64,000 nt of DNA from ATZT02 sp964655115. Its GTDB lineage: Bacteria > Actinomycetota > Actinomycetes > S36-B12 > UBA5976. Every line of letters begins with the position of its first letter. The first letter of the stretch is position 1. The notes under the pieces are model-generated. The model worked only from the letters and a program-made list of their open reading frames with translations, did no database searches and was not told the DNA's origin. This document shows, one piece after another, positions 55,282 to 64,000 of this stretch. The position numbers and the translations under genes are program-made. The DNA is taken from NCBI GenBank assembly GCA_964655115.1, contig CAZZKM010000001.1:62001-126000 (forward strand). Direction: 5' to 3'.

Positions 55282-55865
55282 AGTTTAAAACTTGGATATT
55301 CATCAGTTACTAAAATAACTGCATATCCTAAAACTCTATTCCAGTATTGAAATGTTCTATATACAAAATCTCCAGCCCATTTTGGATATTGAGCTGTGAT
55401 AAAGGTATAAACCCAGGCAATTAAAGTTAAAAGGATTGCAATTGCTAAATAGATAAATCCAACTATGGCCAAAGGAAGTGCTAATAGCCATTTAATTAGT
55501 GGCAGAAACCTATTTAACTTTTTTCCACCATTTATTTCTGGAAAGGAAATTTTTACTACCGGATTTTCTTCAATTGATGGATATTTATCTGTTAGTAAAT
55601 AAAGATAAGCTAAAAATCTAGTTCCTAATCCAAGAAGGTCTTTATTGAAGTTTAAAAAGTAACTTGGATAAATTCCTGTGAACAAAAGGGATAAAACAAT
55701 TGGCAAAGAAAATAAAACCACAGGTCCCCAAGCATTAGGTGAAAATTGGCTAATGATTGCGATAAAGGCAGCTACTGGCAGAGCATAAATTAAACGAAAG
55801 AAAACACTTAAACGATCTCTTTTAACGTAGCTAATTTTAATTTGAGTTTGAATTTGATTTTTCAT
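55278..55865 (-). CDS. DUF4389 membrane protein
   Basis: 195 residues with four predicted membrane segments in two pairs (around [18 protein letters not shown] and [18 protein letters not shown], then [20 protein letters not shown] and [14 protein letters not shown]). Each pair is followed by a related motif, [10 protein letters not shown] and the closing [10 protein letters not shown]. This internal duplication is typical of DUF4389. Function unknown. It is transcribed toward tsaD and away from groES. Confidence 0.8.
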   Translation of the reverse strand: MKNQIQTQIKISYVKRDRLSVFFRLIYALPVAAFIAIISQFSPNAWGPVVLFSLPIVLSLLFTGIYPSYFLNFNKDLLGLGTRFLAYLYLLTDKYPSIEENPVVKISFPEINGGKKLNRFLPLIKWLLALPLAIVGFIYLAIAILLTLIAWVYTFITAQYPKWAGDFVYRTFQYWNRVLGYAVILVTDEYPSFKL

Positions 55866-55958
55866 TACTACCTTTCTGGGCGTTATTTTTCAGACTACTG
55901 CCAAAAATGCAGTTACTAGGCCCAAGGCGAGCGCATTGAGGTCAAATTCACCAAGGCT

Positions 55959-55985
55959 CTGGCACTCAAGTTGAGGGAGTGCTAA
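55959..55985 (+). promoter_or_regulatory. CIRCE operator (HrcA site) upstream of groES
   Basis: CTGGCACTC (55959-55967), 9 bases, then GAGTGCTAA (55977-55985). The right arm is a perfect CIRCE half and the left arm differs from TTAGCACTC at two positions. It lies 92 bases before the groES start in a 212-base gap that holds no gene. HrcA repression of groESL is the expected control. Confidence 0.88.
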
Positions 55986-56077
55986 AGCATTGGTAAGTTA
56001 TCTCTTAAGACCTTTTAGGGAGAAATCCTCAAAGAGGTTCAATAAAACACTCAATCCCATGAAGGGGTAACAGATCC

Positions 56078-56377
56078 GTGGCGGTCCAAATTAAACCATT
56101 AGAGGATCGAATCCTCGTTGAAGTACTAGACGCTGAAACCAAAACTGCGTCAGGCTTAGTAATTCCTGACACTGCTAAAGAAAAACCTCAAGAAGGAAAA
56201 GTCTTGGCAGTTGGCCCAGGTCGTTTTGATGAAGATGGCGAAAAGCGCATTCCTATGGATATCAAAGTAGGAGACACCGTTATTTTCTCTAAATACGGCG
56301 GAACCGAAGTTAGCTATGACGGCAAAGACTATTTGTTGTTATCAGCACGCGATGTGCTCGCAGTCGTTTCAAAATAA
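56078..56377 (+). CDS. groES: Co-chaperonin GroES
   Basis: 99 residues with [36 protein letters not shown] in family order (the mobile loop is [12 protein letters not shown]) and the end [13 protein letters not shown]. It caps GroEL. The start is GTG with AAGGGG upstream. It has the CIRCE site in its promoter and is followed after 71 bases, including a hairpin, by groEL. Confidence 0.98.
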   Translation: MAVQIKPLEDRILVEVLDAETKTASGLVIPDTAKEKPQEGKVLAVGPGRFDEDGEKRIPMDIKVGDTVIFSKYGGTEVSYDGKDYLLLSARDVLAVVSK

Positions 56378-56395
56378 GAAACCTTAATTATCAAA

Positions 56396-58065
<1,670 letters not shown>

Positions 58066-58080
58066 TTAGTAATTAATTTT

Positions 58081-58118
58081 AAGAGGCGCTTAAATATTTA
58101 AGCGCCTCTTATTTTTTT
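58081..58118 (+). terminator. Rho-independent terminator of groESL
   Basis: A perfect inverted repeat, AAGAGGCGCTTAAAT (58081-58095) and ATTTAAGCGCCTCTT (58096-58110), is followed by ATTTTTTT to 58118. It ends the groESL transcript 16 bases after the groEL stop. The right arm touches the stop codon of the convergent copC-like gene. Confidence 0.93.
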
Positions 58119-58594
58119 CGCATTTTTAAGAAAAAAGTAATTGCTACACCAATCGCAGCACCCAAAGATAACCATTGCAGCCAGGAAATGTTGGAATTTG
58201 ATTCTGGATTTGGAGCAATTATTGGCATAGGGGTTTCAACTACTTCTTCTACAGTAATTTGGTCTTGTTCGATAGCCAATTGATAAACCAGTTCACCATC
58301 TAGGGGATGACCATCACTTGCAACTGTTTTATAAGCAATTGAAAAACTTGTTCCTGTTAAGTCTTGTGGAATTGAAATAAATAAATTGGCTTCTTCAATT
58401 CGAATACTTGCTTCTACACTTCCTGATTCTGAAGTGATAGAAGCAAAAGTTCCATCCGTAATTACAGGTTCTGAAAAAGATAATTTAACTTCAGTTGGTA
58501 AAACTGTCAGCGTTTGATTTGTATCAGGTTCAACACTTACTACTTCTGTGTGAGCAAAAGAAATAGTGGGGATTAACAAAAAAGTGCTTACCAA
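58109..58594 (-). CDS. CopC domain exported protein with C-terminal membrane anchor
   Basis: At least 161 residues. A signal peptide ends ISFA and the mature CopC/YobA fold starts HTEVVSVEPD, with KLSFSEPV and YKTVASDGHPLDGEL in place. A Pro/Glu-rich linker and one C-terminal membrane helix (WLQWLSLGAAIGVAITFFL) plus MRKK close it. N-terminal His and the DGH motif fit copper binding at the cell surface. The TTG start at 58594 leaves the signal peptide without basic residues; the frame continues to KNTLKIF upstream, where an ATT at 58627 has GGAAGG before it. It overlaps the gntR gene if so. Confidence 0.8.
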   Translation of the reverse strand: MVSTFLLIPTISFAHTEVVSVEPDTNQTLTVLPTEVKLSFSEPVITDGTFASITSESGSVEASIRIEEANLFISIPQDLTGTSFSIAYKTVASDGHPLDGELVYQLAIEQDQITVEEVVETPMPIIAPNPESNSNISWLQWLSLGAAIGVAITFFLKMRKK

Positions 58595-58602
58595 AAAAAT
58601 TT

Positions 58603-59340
58603 TTAGCGTGTTCTTAAGATTAAGAATTGAAATCTTCCTTCCATGAAATATGTACGCGAGTACATAATTGGTTCTCCATCGCCAGCGTAGTGTATCTGTT
58701 GTAATAAAAGGAATAAATCATTAGTGGGACGTTGGTCACCCCATCCAATATTTTTATCAATTACTGCATGAACTTCTGCTAAAGCTCTTAAAGGTCGTTG
58801 ATTAATTGAATCTAAACTGGAAAAAACACTTCCAGTTTTCATTTCTTCAACTACTTCTGGTGGCACTGAGGCAATATTTATGGTGTCGTATGAGTAAGCA
58901 ACTGCTTTGTTATCAGCCAATACTGCTCTTTCTAAATAAAGAACTGAATCGGCATTATCAAGTTGAAGTTTCTCTATTTCTTGTTTGTTGGCAGGCCTGA
59001 TTACTGCAGTTTTGTATTCCATTCCTGGGCTATATCCAAGTTCACTGATTGTTTCTGACATGGATCTAAGTTCATTTAGTCCAGTAGGTATGGCTCTTCC
59101 AAAATCATTTACATAAGTTCCTGAACCATGACGAATATCGACCAGCCCTTGATACTCCAATGTTTTAAGAGCGGTGCGAACTGTGACTCGAGAGACTTTG
59201 TAGGTAGAAGCTAATTCAGATTCACTATGAATTTTTTCTCCCGGATGCCATTCTTTGTTAAGAATTCGTCGACGAATGTCATCGCTAATGCGACGGGTGA
59301 GACTAGCCCTTGCCCCAAACTGCTCTGGAGAGCTACTCAT
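58603..59340 (-). CDS. GntR/HutC family transcriptional regulator
   Basis: 245 residues. The N-terminal winged helix (about 10-75) has RRISDDIRRRILNKEWHPGEKIHSE order with SELASTYKVSRVTVRTALKTLEYQGLVDIRHGSGTYV. The C-terminal UTRA ligand domain (about 95-240) ends FLLLQQIHYAGDGEPIMYSRTYF. HutC-type regulators respond to small carboxylates, sugars or sugar phosphates. It is divergent from mtnA with a 125-base gap that contains a perfect palindrome, so it very likely controls the mtnA-aldolase-ABC cluster. Confidence 0.88.
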   Translation of the reverse strand: MSSSPEQFGARASLTRRISDDIRRRILNKEWHPGEKIHSESELASTYKVSRVTVRTALKTLEYQGLVDIRHGSGTYVNDFGRAIPTGLNELRSMSETISELGYSPGMEYKTAVIRPANKQEIEKLQLDNADSVLYLERAVLADNKAVAYSYDTINIASVPPEVVEEMKTGSVFSSLDSINQRPLRALAEVHAVIDKNIGWGDQRPTNDLFLLLQQIHYAGDGEPIMYSRTYFMEGRFQFLILRTR

Positions 59341-59421
59341 ATAGACCCCATTTTCATTTCTATTTGATAACGCTTTTCCTTAGGGAGTTGACAATTTACA
59401 CGATATCTATGAGGCTATTCC

Positions 59422-59444
59422 CAATAGTTGTAGGACAACTATTG
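59422..59444 (+). promoter_or_regulatory. Palindromic operator upstream of mtnA
   Basis: CAATAGTTGT, AGG, ACAACTATTG is a perfect 10-3-10 inverted repeat. The central TTGT-N3-ACAA resembles sites used by GntR/HutC proteins. It lies 21 bases before the mtnA start and downstream of TTGACA (59388-59393), where a bound repressor would block transcription. No confident -10 hexamer was found. Confidence 0.75.
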
Positions 59445-59465
59445 ACTAACAAATAAGGATGGAAG

Positions 59466-60506
59466 TTGAGCGCAGATATAAGAGCCATTTCTTGGGTAGA
59501 TGATGGGTTGACCCTTATTGACCAAACCAAATTGCCACACGCAGAAATAAATTTAAACATTAATACTGTTGATCAATTGGTTGAAGCAATTCAAAAACTT
59601 TCAGTCAGAGGTGCACCTGCACTTGGAGCAGCTGGTGCTTGGGGAGTAGTTGTCGCGATGCGGCAAGCTCAAAAAGAAAATTGGAACCAAGAAAAATTAA
59701 ACAAAGAAATTTTAAGAATCAGAGATGCAAGACCAACTGCAGTTAATTTAGCTTGGGGTGTAGACAAAGTAAGTCATTTTATTTCTGAAGGTGTTGAAAA
59801 AGTTTTAGAGCAAGCAAATCAAATTGCTAAAGAAGATGAAGAGGGCAATCGAAAAATGGGAAAGTTTGGTTCAGATTGGATTGAATCAAAAGTAAAAAAT
59901 AGACCAATTAGAGCTTTGACGCATTGCAACACAGGATCTCTTGCTACTACAACTTGGGGAACTGCATTAGGTGTTATTAGAGAAATGAATTCAAGAGGAA
60001 TTTTAAAACATGTATTTGCAGATGAAACAAGACCATTATTACAAGGTGGAAGATTAACTGCTTGGGAATTAGCACACGAAAATATTGAACATTTTGTAAT
60101 TGCAGATGGCGCTGCTACAAGTATTATTGCTCGCGGTGAAGTTGATGTTGCATTAATAGGTGCCGATCGAGTTGCTGCAAATGGTGACACAGCAAATAAA
60201 ATCGGATCTTTTGCAGTTGCACTTGCTTGTAAATATGCAGGTATTCCGTTTGTAGTAGTAGCACCAGAATCAACTGTTGATGTGTCTACTAAATCTGAAA
60301 AAGATATTCATATTGAATATCGGGATGAAAACGAAATATTAAGTTTAAATGGACAAAGAATTTCTCCATTGAAATCAAAAGGACTAAATCCAGCTTTTGA
60401 TGTGACTCCTGCTGAGTTGATTTCAGCATTAGTTACAGAAAAAGGTGTTTATGAAATCAATAAGGGCGTTACCCCAGAATCGAAGATGGCAGGAATTAAC
60501 AAGTGA
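59466..60506 (+). CDS. mtnA: S-methyl-5-thioribose-1-phosphate isomerase family protein (MtnA)
   Basis: 346 residues, standard for MtnA. It has KLSVRGAPALGAAGAWG, RPTAVNLAWGV, catalytic Cys154 in THCNTGSLATT, the catalytic Asp in LIGADRVAANGDTANKIG and the end FDVTPAELISALVTEKGVY. Family members convert aldose-1-phosphates such as methylthioribose-1-P, 5-deoxyribose-1-P or ribose-1-P to ketose-1-phosphates. Its partner is not a methionine-salvage enzyme but an aldolase, with 4-base overlap, so a DHAP-forming route is more likely than methionine salvage. The TTG start has AAGGATGG upstream. Confidence 0.9.
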   Translation: MSADIRAISWVDDGLTLIDQTKLPHAEINLNINTVDQLVEAIQKLSVRGAPALGAAGAWGVVVAMRQAQKENWNQEKLNKEILRIRDARPTAVNLAWGVDKVSHFISEGVEKVLEQANQIAKEDEEGNRKMGKFGSDWIESKVKNRPIRALTHCNTGSLATTTWGTALGVIREMNSRGILKHVFADETRPLLQGGRLTAWELAHENIEHFVIADGAATSIIARGEVDVALIGADRVAANGDTANKIGSFAVALACKYAGIPFVVVAPESTVDVSTKSEKDIHIEYRDENEILSLNGQRISPLKSKGLNPAFDVTPAELISALVTEKGVYEINKGVTPESKMAGINK

Positions 60507-62491
60507 CAATTCCTAAACCACTTCAAGATTTAGTTGAAAGATCAAAATTTTTAGGCAACAATCAAGATTTTGTTGTTTATGGTGGGGGAAATACATCGGC
60601 AAAAGGTGAAATAGTAGATCACTTAAAGAGACCAAAAAATGTTTTGTGGGTCAAAGGTTCAGGCGCAGACATGATGAATGCTGAAGCTGTTGATTACCCT
60701 GCACTTTATTTGGATGAATTGATTGCTTTAAAGCAATTTGAAAAATTAAGTGATGAGGAAATGACTGACTTAGTGGGGAAAGCTTTAGTTGACCCAAACA
60801 GCAGAAGACCCTCCATTGAAACCTTGTTGCATGCATTCTTACCTTTTAAGCACATTGATCATGTGCATGCAGATGCAATTTGTGCTTTAACAAATCATAA
60901 AGATGGAAATAAAGCGGTAAAAGAAGCATTGGGTGAAAATTTTGCTTACGTTGATTGGATTCGACCTGGATTTGAACTAAGCAAACAAGCTTCTCAATTA
61001 GCAGATTCAGAAGGAATAATTTTGGCACATCATGGATTAATAGTTTGGTCTGACGATAGTGATGAATGCAAACAAAAGAATACAGATGTGATAAATAAAG
61101 TTGAAAATTATTTATCGAGTTTAACTAAAAGACCAGAATCTATTTTTAATCACACAACCTATTCAGATGAAGAATTTGAAAATTTATTGTTATTAGTAAG
61201 AGGAAAATTAAATAAAAAATCTAAAAAAATAATTTCAGTAGATTCAAGATTAAAAGAAACTTCAGATAGAAAAGATATAAAAGAAATAGTTCAAGCTGGA
61301 GTATCAAGTGCTGATCATATGTTGAGAATTAAACCTTGGTCTGCAGTTATAGAAAATGGCAAAAATGATCAATCCATCTTTGAATCTATAGATAAATATT
61401 CGAATTCATACAAAACATACTTTGAAAATAATAAAAATTTATTACCTCAGGGTTATTCAATGCATGATTCAGATCCTAAAGTTTTGTTAGCTCCAGGAAT
61501 CGGTGCATTGACTGTTGGATTAAGTAAATCTGAATGCAAAATGCTTGCAGATATTTCTTTTCATACTCACAAAACTGCTTCAATGGCAAAAGATGCTTTT
61601 GGCAACGTTGAAGCTTTGCCTGATTCAGAAGTTTTTGGTTTTGACTACTGGCCAATGGAACTTTACAAGTTAGCAAGTAGACCTGCACCAAAGAAATTTG
61701 CCGGACATGTCTTCATAGTTACGGGTGCTGGAAGCGGTATAGGTCGTGGAATAGCAGTTGAACTTGCCAAGCAAGGTGCAAGTTTAGTTTTAGCAGATCT
61801 TGATGCAAAAGGACTTGCAACTGTAGAAAGTGAAATAAAAAACTACAAAGGATCTAGTCCTCAGATTATTCAAGGGGATCAATCAGATGAAAAAGTTGTT
61901 AAGCAAACGGTTTCTGAAGCGATAAAAACTTTTGGTGGAATTGATGGAGTGGTATTTAGCGCAGGGATCGCAGTCACAGATAGTTTGCAAGATTTGACAA
62001 TTGAAAAATGGAATAAAGGATTAAGTGTTAACTTAACTAGTTCATTTTTATTAACTAAATATGCGATGAAGGCATTAACCAAACAAAATTCAGGTGGATC
62101 ACTTGTTTATATCGCAAGTAAAAATGCATTTTCACCAGGAATTGGTTTTGGAGGATATTCAGTAAGTAAAGCAGGAATGATTCAACTAATGCGCATGGCT
62201 GCATTAGAGGGTGGATCTCATCAAATCAGATCCAATGCAATTAATCCTGATGCAATTTTTGATAACAGCAAATTATGGGAAGGAGGAATCAGAGAGGAAA
62301 GAGCTAGAGCTCATGGCATTAAACCTGAAGAGTTAGAAGATTTTTATGCCAAGAGAAATATTTTAAAATCCCATGTTTCATCAATTGATGTTGCGAATAT
62401 GACAAGCTTTTTACTTTCAGATGATTCCGCCAAAACAACAGGCTCGGTCATTGCCGTCGACGGCGGAGTGGCTGCTGCATTTCCGCGCTAA
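60503..62491 (+). CDS. Bifunctional class II aldolase / short-chain dehydrogenase (RhaD-SDR fusion type)
   Basis: 662 residues in two domains. Residues 1 to about 390 are a class II (AraD/FucA/RhaD-like) aldolase with FVVYGGGNTSAK, WVKGSGADM, zinc His in HIDHVHADA and ILAHHGLIVW. Residues about 400-662 are an SDR with VTGAGSGIGRG, the catalytic GGYSVSKAG and a C-terminal TGSVIAVDGG. Known relatives cleave rhamnulose-1-P to DHAP and lactaldehyde and then oxidise or reduce the aldehyde. Coupled to MtnA it would instead act on 5-deoxyribulose-1-P-like compounds. The GTG start overlaps the mtnA stop. Confidence 0.9.
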   Translation: MTIPKPLQDLVERSKFLGNNQDFVVYGGGNTSAKGEIVDHLKRPKNVLWVKGSGADMMNAEAVDYPALYLDELIALKQFEKLSDEEMTDLVGKALVDPNSRRPSIETLLHAFLPFKHIDHVHADAICALTNHKDGNKAVKEALGENFAYVDWIRPGFELSKQASQLADSEGIILAHHGLIVWSDDSDECKQKNTDVINKVENYLSSLTKRPESIFNHTTYSDEEFENLLLLVRGKLNKKSKKIISVDSRLKETSDRKDIKEIVQAGVSSADHMLRIKPWSAVIENGKNDQSIFESIDKYSNSYKTYFENNKNLLPQGYSMHDSDPKVLLAPGIGALTVGLSKSECKMLADISFHTHKTASMAKDAFGNVEALPDSEVFGFDYWPMELYKLASRPAPKKFAGHVFIVTGAGSGIGRGIAVELAKQGASLVLADLDAKGLATVESEIKNYKGSSPQIIQGDQSDEKVVKQTVSEAIKTFGGIDGVVFSAGIAVTDSLQDLTIEKWNKGLSVNLTSSFLLTKYAMKALTKQNSGGSLVYIASKNAFSPGIGFGGYSVSKAGMIQLMRMAALEGGSHQIRSNAINPDAIFDNSKLWEGGIREERARAHGIKPEELEDFYAKRNILKSHVSSIDVANMTSFLLSDDSAKTTGSVIAVDGGVAAAFPR

Positions 62492-62506
62492 ACGGAAATG
62501 AAAACA

Positions 62507-62532
62507 AACGAATAAATACAAATTTATTCGTT
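62507..62532 (+). other. Intercistronic hairpin before the sugar-binding protein gene
   Basis: An 11-bp stem, AACGAATAAAT (62507-62517) with ATTTATTCGTT (62522-62532), has an ACAA loop. It lies between the aldolase and the binding-protein gene, 16 bases before the start and next to the AAGGAGAAGG ribosome site. It may protect the abundant binding-protein mRNA, as for the peptide importer. Confidence 0.6.
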
Positions 62533-62548
62533 AAAAGAAGGAGAAGGA

Positions 62549-63649
62549 ATGGTAAGAAATAAAAGCAAAGCTTTGGCTGGTATTTCAGTCGTTGCTGCGT
62601 TACTTCTTGCTGCATGTGCACAAAGTGGTAGTGATACCGCTGCACCAGCGGCAGAAGAAGGAACTGTTGAAGAAGCAACTGCAACTAAGCCTGCACCATT
62701 TGATGCTGGCCCAGTAAAAATTGCAATTGTTCAAAACAGTGGTGCTGGAGATTATTTCCAACAATGGACAAACGGTGCTAATCAACAAGCTGAAGCAATC
62801 GGATTTGAAGTTCAAATTTATGATGCTCAAGCAGATAACGCAAAACAAGCAACAGATATGGAAACTGCTATTGCTTCAGGAGTAGCAGGCATCATTGTTG
62901 ATCACGGTCAAAAAGACACTATGTGTCCATTGATTAAAAAAGCAACCGATGCAGGAATTCCTGTAGTTGTTTATGACGTAGTTGTAAATGATTGCGCACC
63001 AGATGCAGTTCAAACACAACAAAGTGATGCATCACTTGCACAAGCTGTGTTGGATCAAATGGCTGCAGATCTAGGTAAAGATGCCAAAGTCGGTTATGTA
63101 AACGTTTTGGGTATTGCACCTCTAGATCGTCGTCACGTTGTATGGGAAAAAATTGTTGCTGACAACAATTGGACCCAATCATTCTTCGTTGGAAAATTCA
63201 CCAACGCAGTTGCAACAGATAACGCACAATTAGTTGATGCTGCACTTAAAGCTAATCCAGACGTAGTGGGAATTTTTGCTCCATACGATGAATTAACAAA
63301 AGGTACAGTTTCTGCAATTGAACAAAACAATCTACAAGCTTCAATCAGAGCTTATGGAATTGATATTTCAAATGCTGATATTGAAATCATGACCAAAGAA
63401 GGAAGTCCATGGACTGCAACTGCAGGTACTGATCCAAACGCGATTGGTGCAGCAGTAGTTAGAAACATGGCTCTTGAACTTGCTGGTCAACTTGGAACTA
63501 AGTCAGTTGATTTCCCAGGTGTACTTATTACTGCACAATTCCTAAAGGACAATGCAGTTAAGAACATGGTAGATCTACGTGCTGCACTTCCAGAATTGAA
63601 TCTTGCAGAAGTAAGTTCTGCAGATTGGATTCCAGCAGTTAAGTTCTAG
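62549..63649 (+). CDS. Ribose-type sugar ABC transporter substrate-binding lipoprotein
   Basis: 366 residues. The signal peptide ends with lipobox LLAAC (Cys23), followed by an acidic/Ala linker and a Periplasmic_binding_4 domain starting VKIAIVQNSGAGDYFQQWTNG. The domain has ASGVAGIIVDHG, YVNVLGIAPLDRRHVVWEKI and GIFAPYDELTKGTVSAIE. This is the RbsB/RhaS group that binds pentoses and deoxy sugars. Codon use (CGT, CGC, AAC, TTC) is less A/T-extreme than in the two enzymes before it, so strong expression is likely. Its ATPase gene follows after 31 bases. Confidence 0.92.
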   Translation: MVRNKSKALAGISVVAALLLAACAQSGSDTAAPAAEEGTVEEATATKPAPFDAGPVKIAIVQNSGAGDYFQQWTNGANQQAEAIGFEVQIYDAQADNAKQATDMETAIASGVAGIIVDHGQKDTMCPLIKKATDAGIPVVVYDVVVNDCAPDAVQTQQSDASLAQAVLDQMAADLGKDAKVGYVNVLGIAPLDRRHVVWEKIVADNNWTQSFFVGKFTNAVATDNAQLVDAALKANPDVVGIFAPYDELTKGTVSAIEQNNLQASIRAYGIDISNADIEIMTKEGSPWTATAGTDPNAIGAAVVRNMALELAGQLGTKSVDFPGVLITAQFLKDNAVKNMVDLRAALPELNLAEVSSADWIPAVKF

Positions 63650-63680
63650 ATTTAACTAGAAACTAAGGATAGGTGAGTTG

Positions 63681-64000
63681 ATGGCAACGGCAGTTGAAGT
63701 AAGAGATATCTCAATGTCATTTGGTTCAAACCAAGTGCTAACTGGAGTAGATCTTGCTATCAATAAAGGACAAACCACTGCACTATTAGGTGCAAATGGA
63801 GCCGGAAAGTCAACATTGATAAAAATTTTGTCAGGAGTTTATTCATCCTTTACCGGACAAATAATTATCGATGGACAACTTGTAACCATCGACTCACCTG
63901 TCACTGCAAGAGCATCAGGAATAGAAACAGTTCATCAAAGAATTGATGAAGGTGTAATTCCTGGATTAACGGTAGCTGAAAATCTACTTTTCGAAAGAAT
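63681..64000 (+). CDS. Ribose-type sugar ABC transporter ATP-binding protein (partial, 5' end)
   Basis: The first 106 codons are visible, starting MATAVEVRDISMSFGSNQVL with Walker A GANGAGKST near residues 38-46 and the Q-loop in ETVHQRIDEG, then PGLTVAENLLFER. The layout fits the RbsA/XylG/MglA type, which normally carries two ATPase domains (about 500 residues); the window ends inside the first. It should energise uptake of the ligand bound by the upstream lipoprotein. GGATAGGTG precedes the ATG. Confidence 0.9.
   Translation, partial: MATAVEVRDISMSFGSNQVLTGVDLAINKGQTTALLGANGAGKSTLIKILSGVYSSFTGQIIIDGQLVTIDSPVTARASGIETVHQRIDEGVIPGLTVAENLLFER

Overview
The window is a stretch of chromosome from a streamlined, AT-rich actinobacterium. 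The gene content is actinobacterial: a mycothiol deacetylase (MshB), actinobacterial-type DapD, FdxA, DUF3117, DUF3107, DUF6113, DUF6542 and Rv0428c-type GNAT proteins, MoeZ with a rhodanese domain, and a groES-linked GroEL with a His-rich tail. Codon use is strongly A/T-ending (AAA, GAA, TTA, AGA), intergenic gaps are very short, and neighbouring genes often overlap by 1-4 bases. This resembles small-genome planktonic Actinobacteria such as the Nanopelagicales (acI) or similar low-GC lineages. The lineage is an inference from content and base composition; there is no rRNA here to confirm it.

Layout. 1-5022: ispH (3' end), DUF6542 membrane protein, rmuC, ychF, typA. 5103-13012: a five-gene oligopeptide ABC importer (order C-A-B-D-F) facing a cytoplasmic S9 prolyl-oligopeptidase-type peptidase, so peptide import and digestion sit side by side. 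13050-29534: a core block in an order that, from memory, is broadly colinear with M. tuberculosis Rv1170-Rv1232c: mshB, DUF6113, fdxA, dapD/dapE, DUF3117, O-methyltransferase, htrA, mrp, DUF1003, MgtE-N/CBS. It includes pheA and tyrA, and it lacks sigE, rseA and tatB between the methyltransferase and htrA. A coiled-coil protein, a VanW protein, cysS and a GNAT enzyme are interleaved.

29578-38710: the most accessory-looking part. It has a DMT exporter, two alpha/beta hydrolases, a glutamine-synthetase-like gamma-glutamyl ligase operon (ligase, aldehyde dehydrogenase, SDR), and an opposing operon for pseudouridine breakdown (psuG, psuK) that also carries a gamma-glutamyl hydrolase. A structurally odd tRNA follows. 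38711-38947 is a noncoding AT-rich segment with hairpins. 38948-58065 is the second core block: moeZ, infA, rpmJ, rpsM, rpsK, rpsD, rpoA, rplQ, truA, an ADC-lyase-like gene, rplM, rpsI, glmM, glmS, acpS, alr, tsaE, tsaB, rimI, tsaD, groES and groEL. A TetR regulator, yaaA and a DUF4389 protein are inserted.

58109-64000: a CopC-like protein, then a catabolic cluster read divergently from a GntR/HutC regulator: mtnA, a class II aldolase-dehydrogenase fusion, a ribose-type sugar-binding lipoprotein and the start of its ABC ATPase. MtnA makes a ketose-1-phosphate and the fusion splits such compounds to DHAP plus an aldehyde. This looks like an import-linked route for 5-deoxy- or 5-methylthio-pentoses, and it is the best candidate here for an undescribed system. 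A perfect 10-3-10 palindrome between the regulator and mtnA is the probable operator.

No insertion sequence, prophage, CRISPR array or rRNA gene was seen. The only stretch of more than 300 bases without a protein gene is 38571-38947, which holds the tRNA, its terminator and the noncoding segment.
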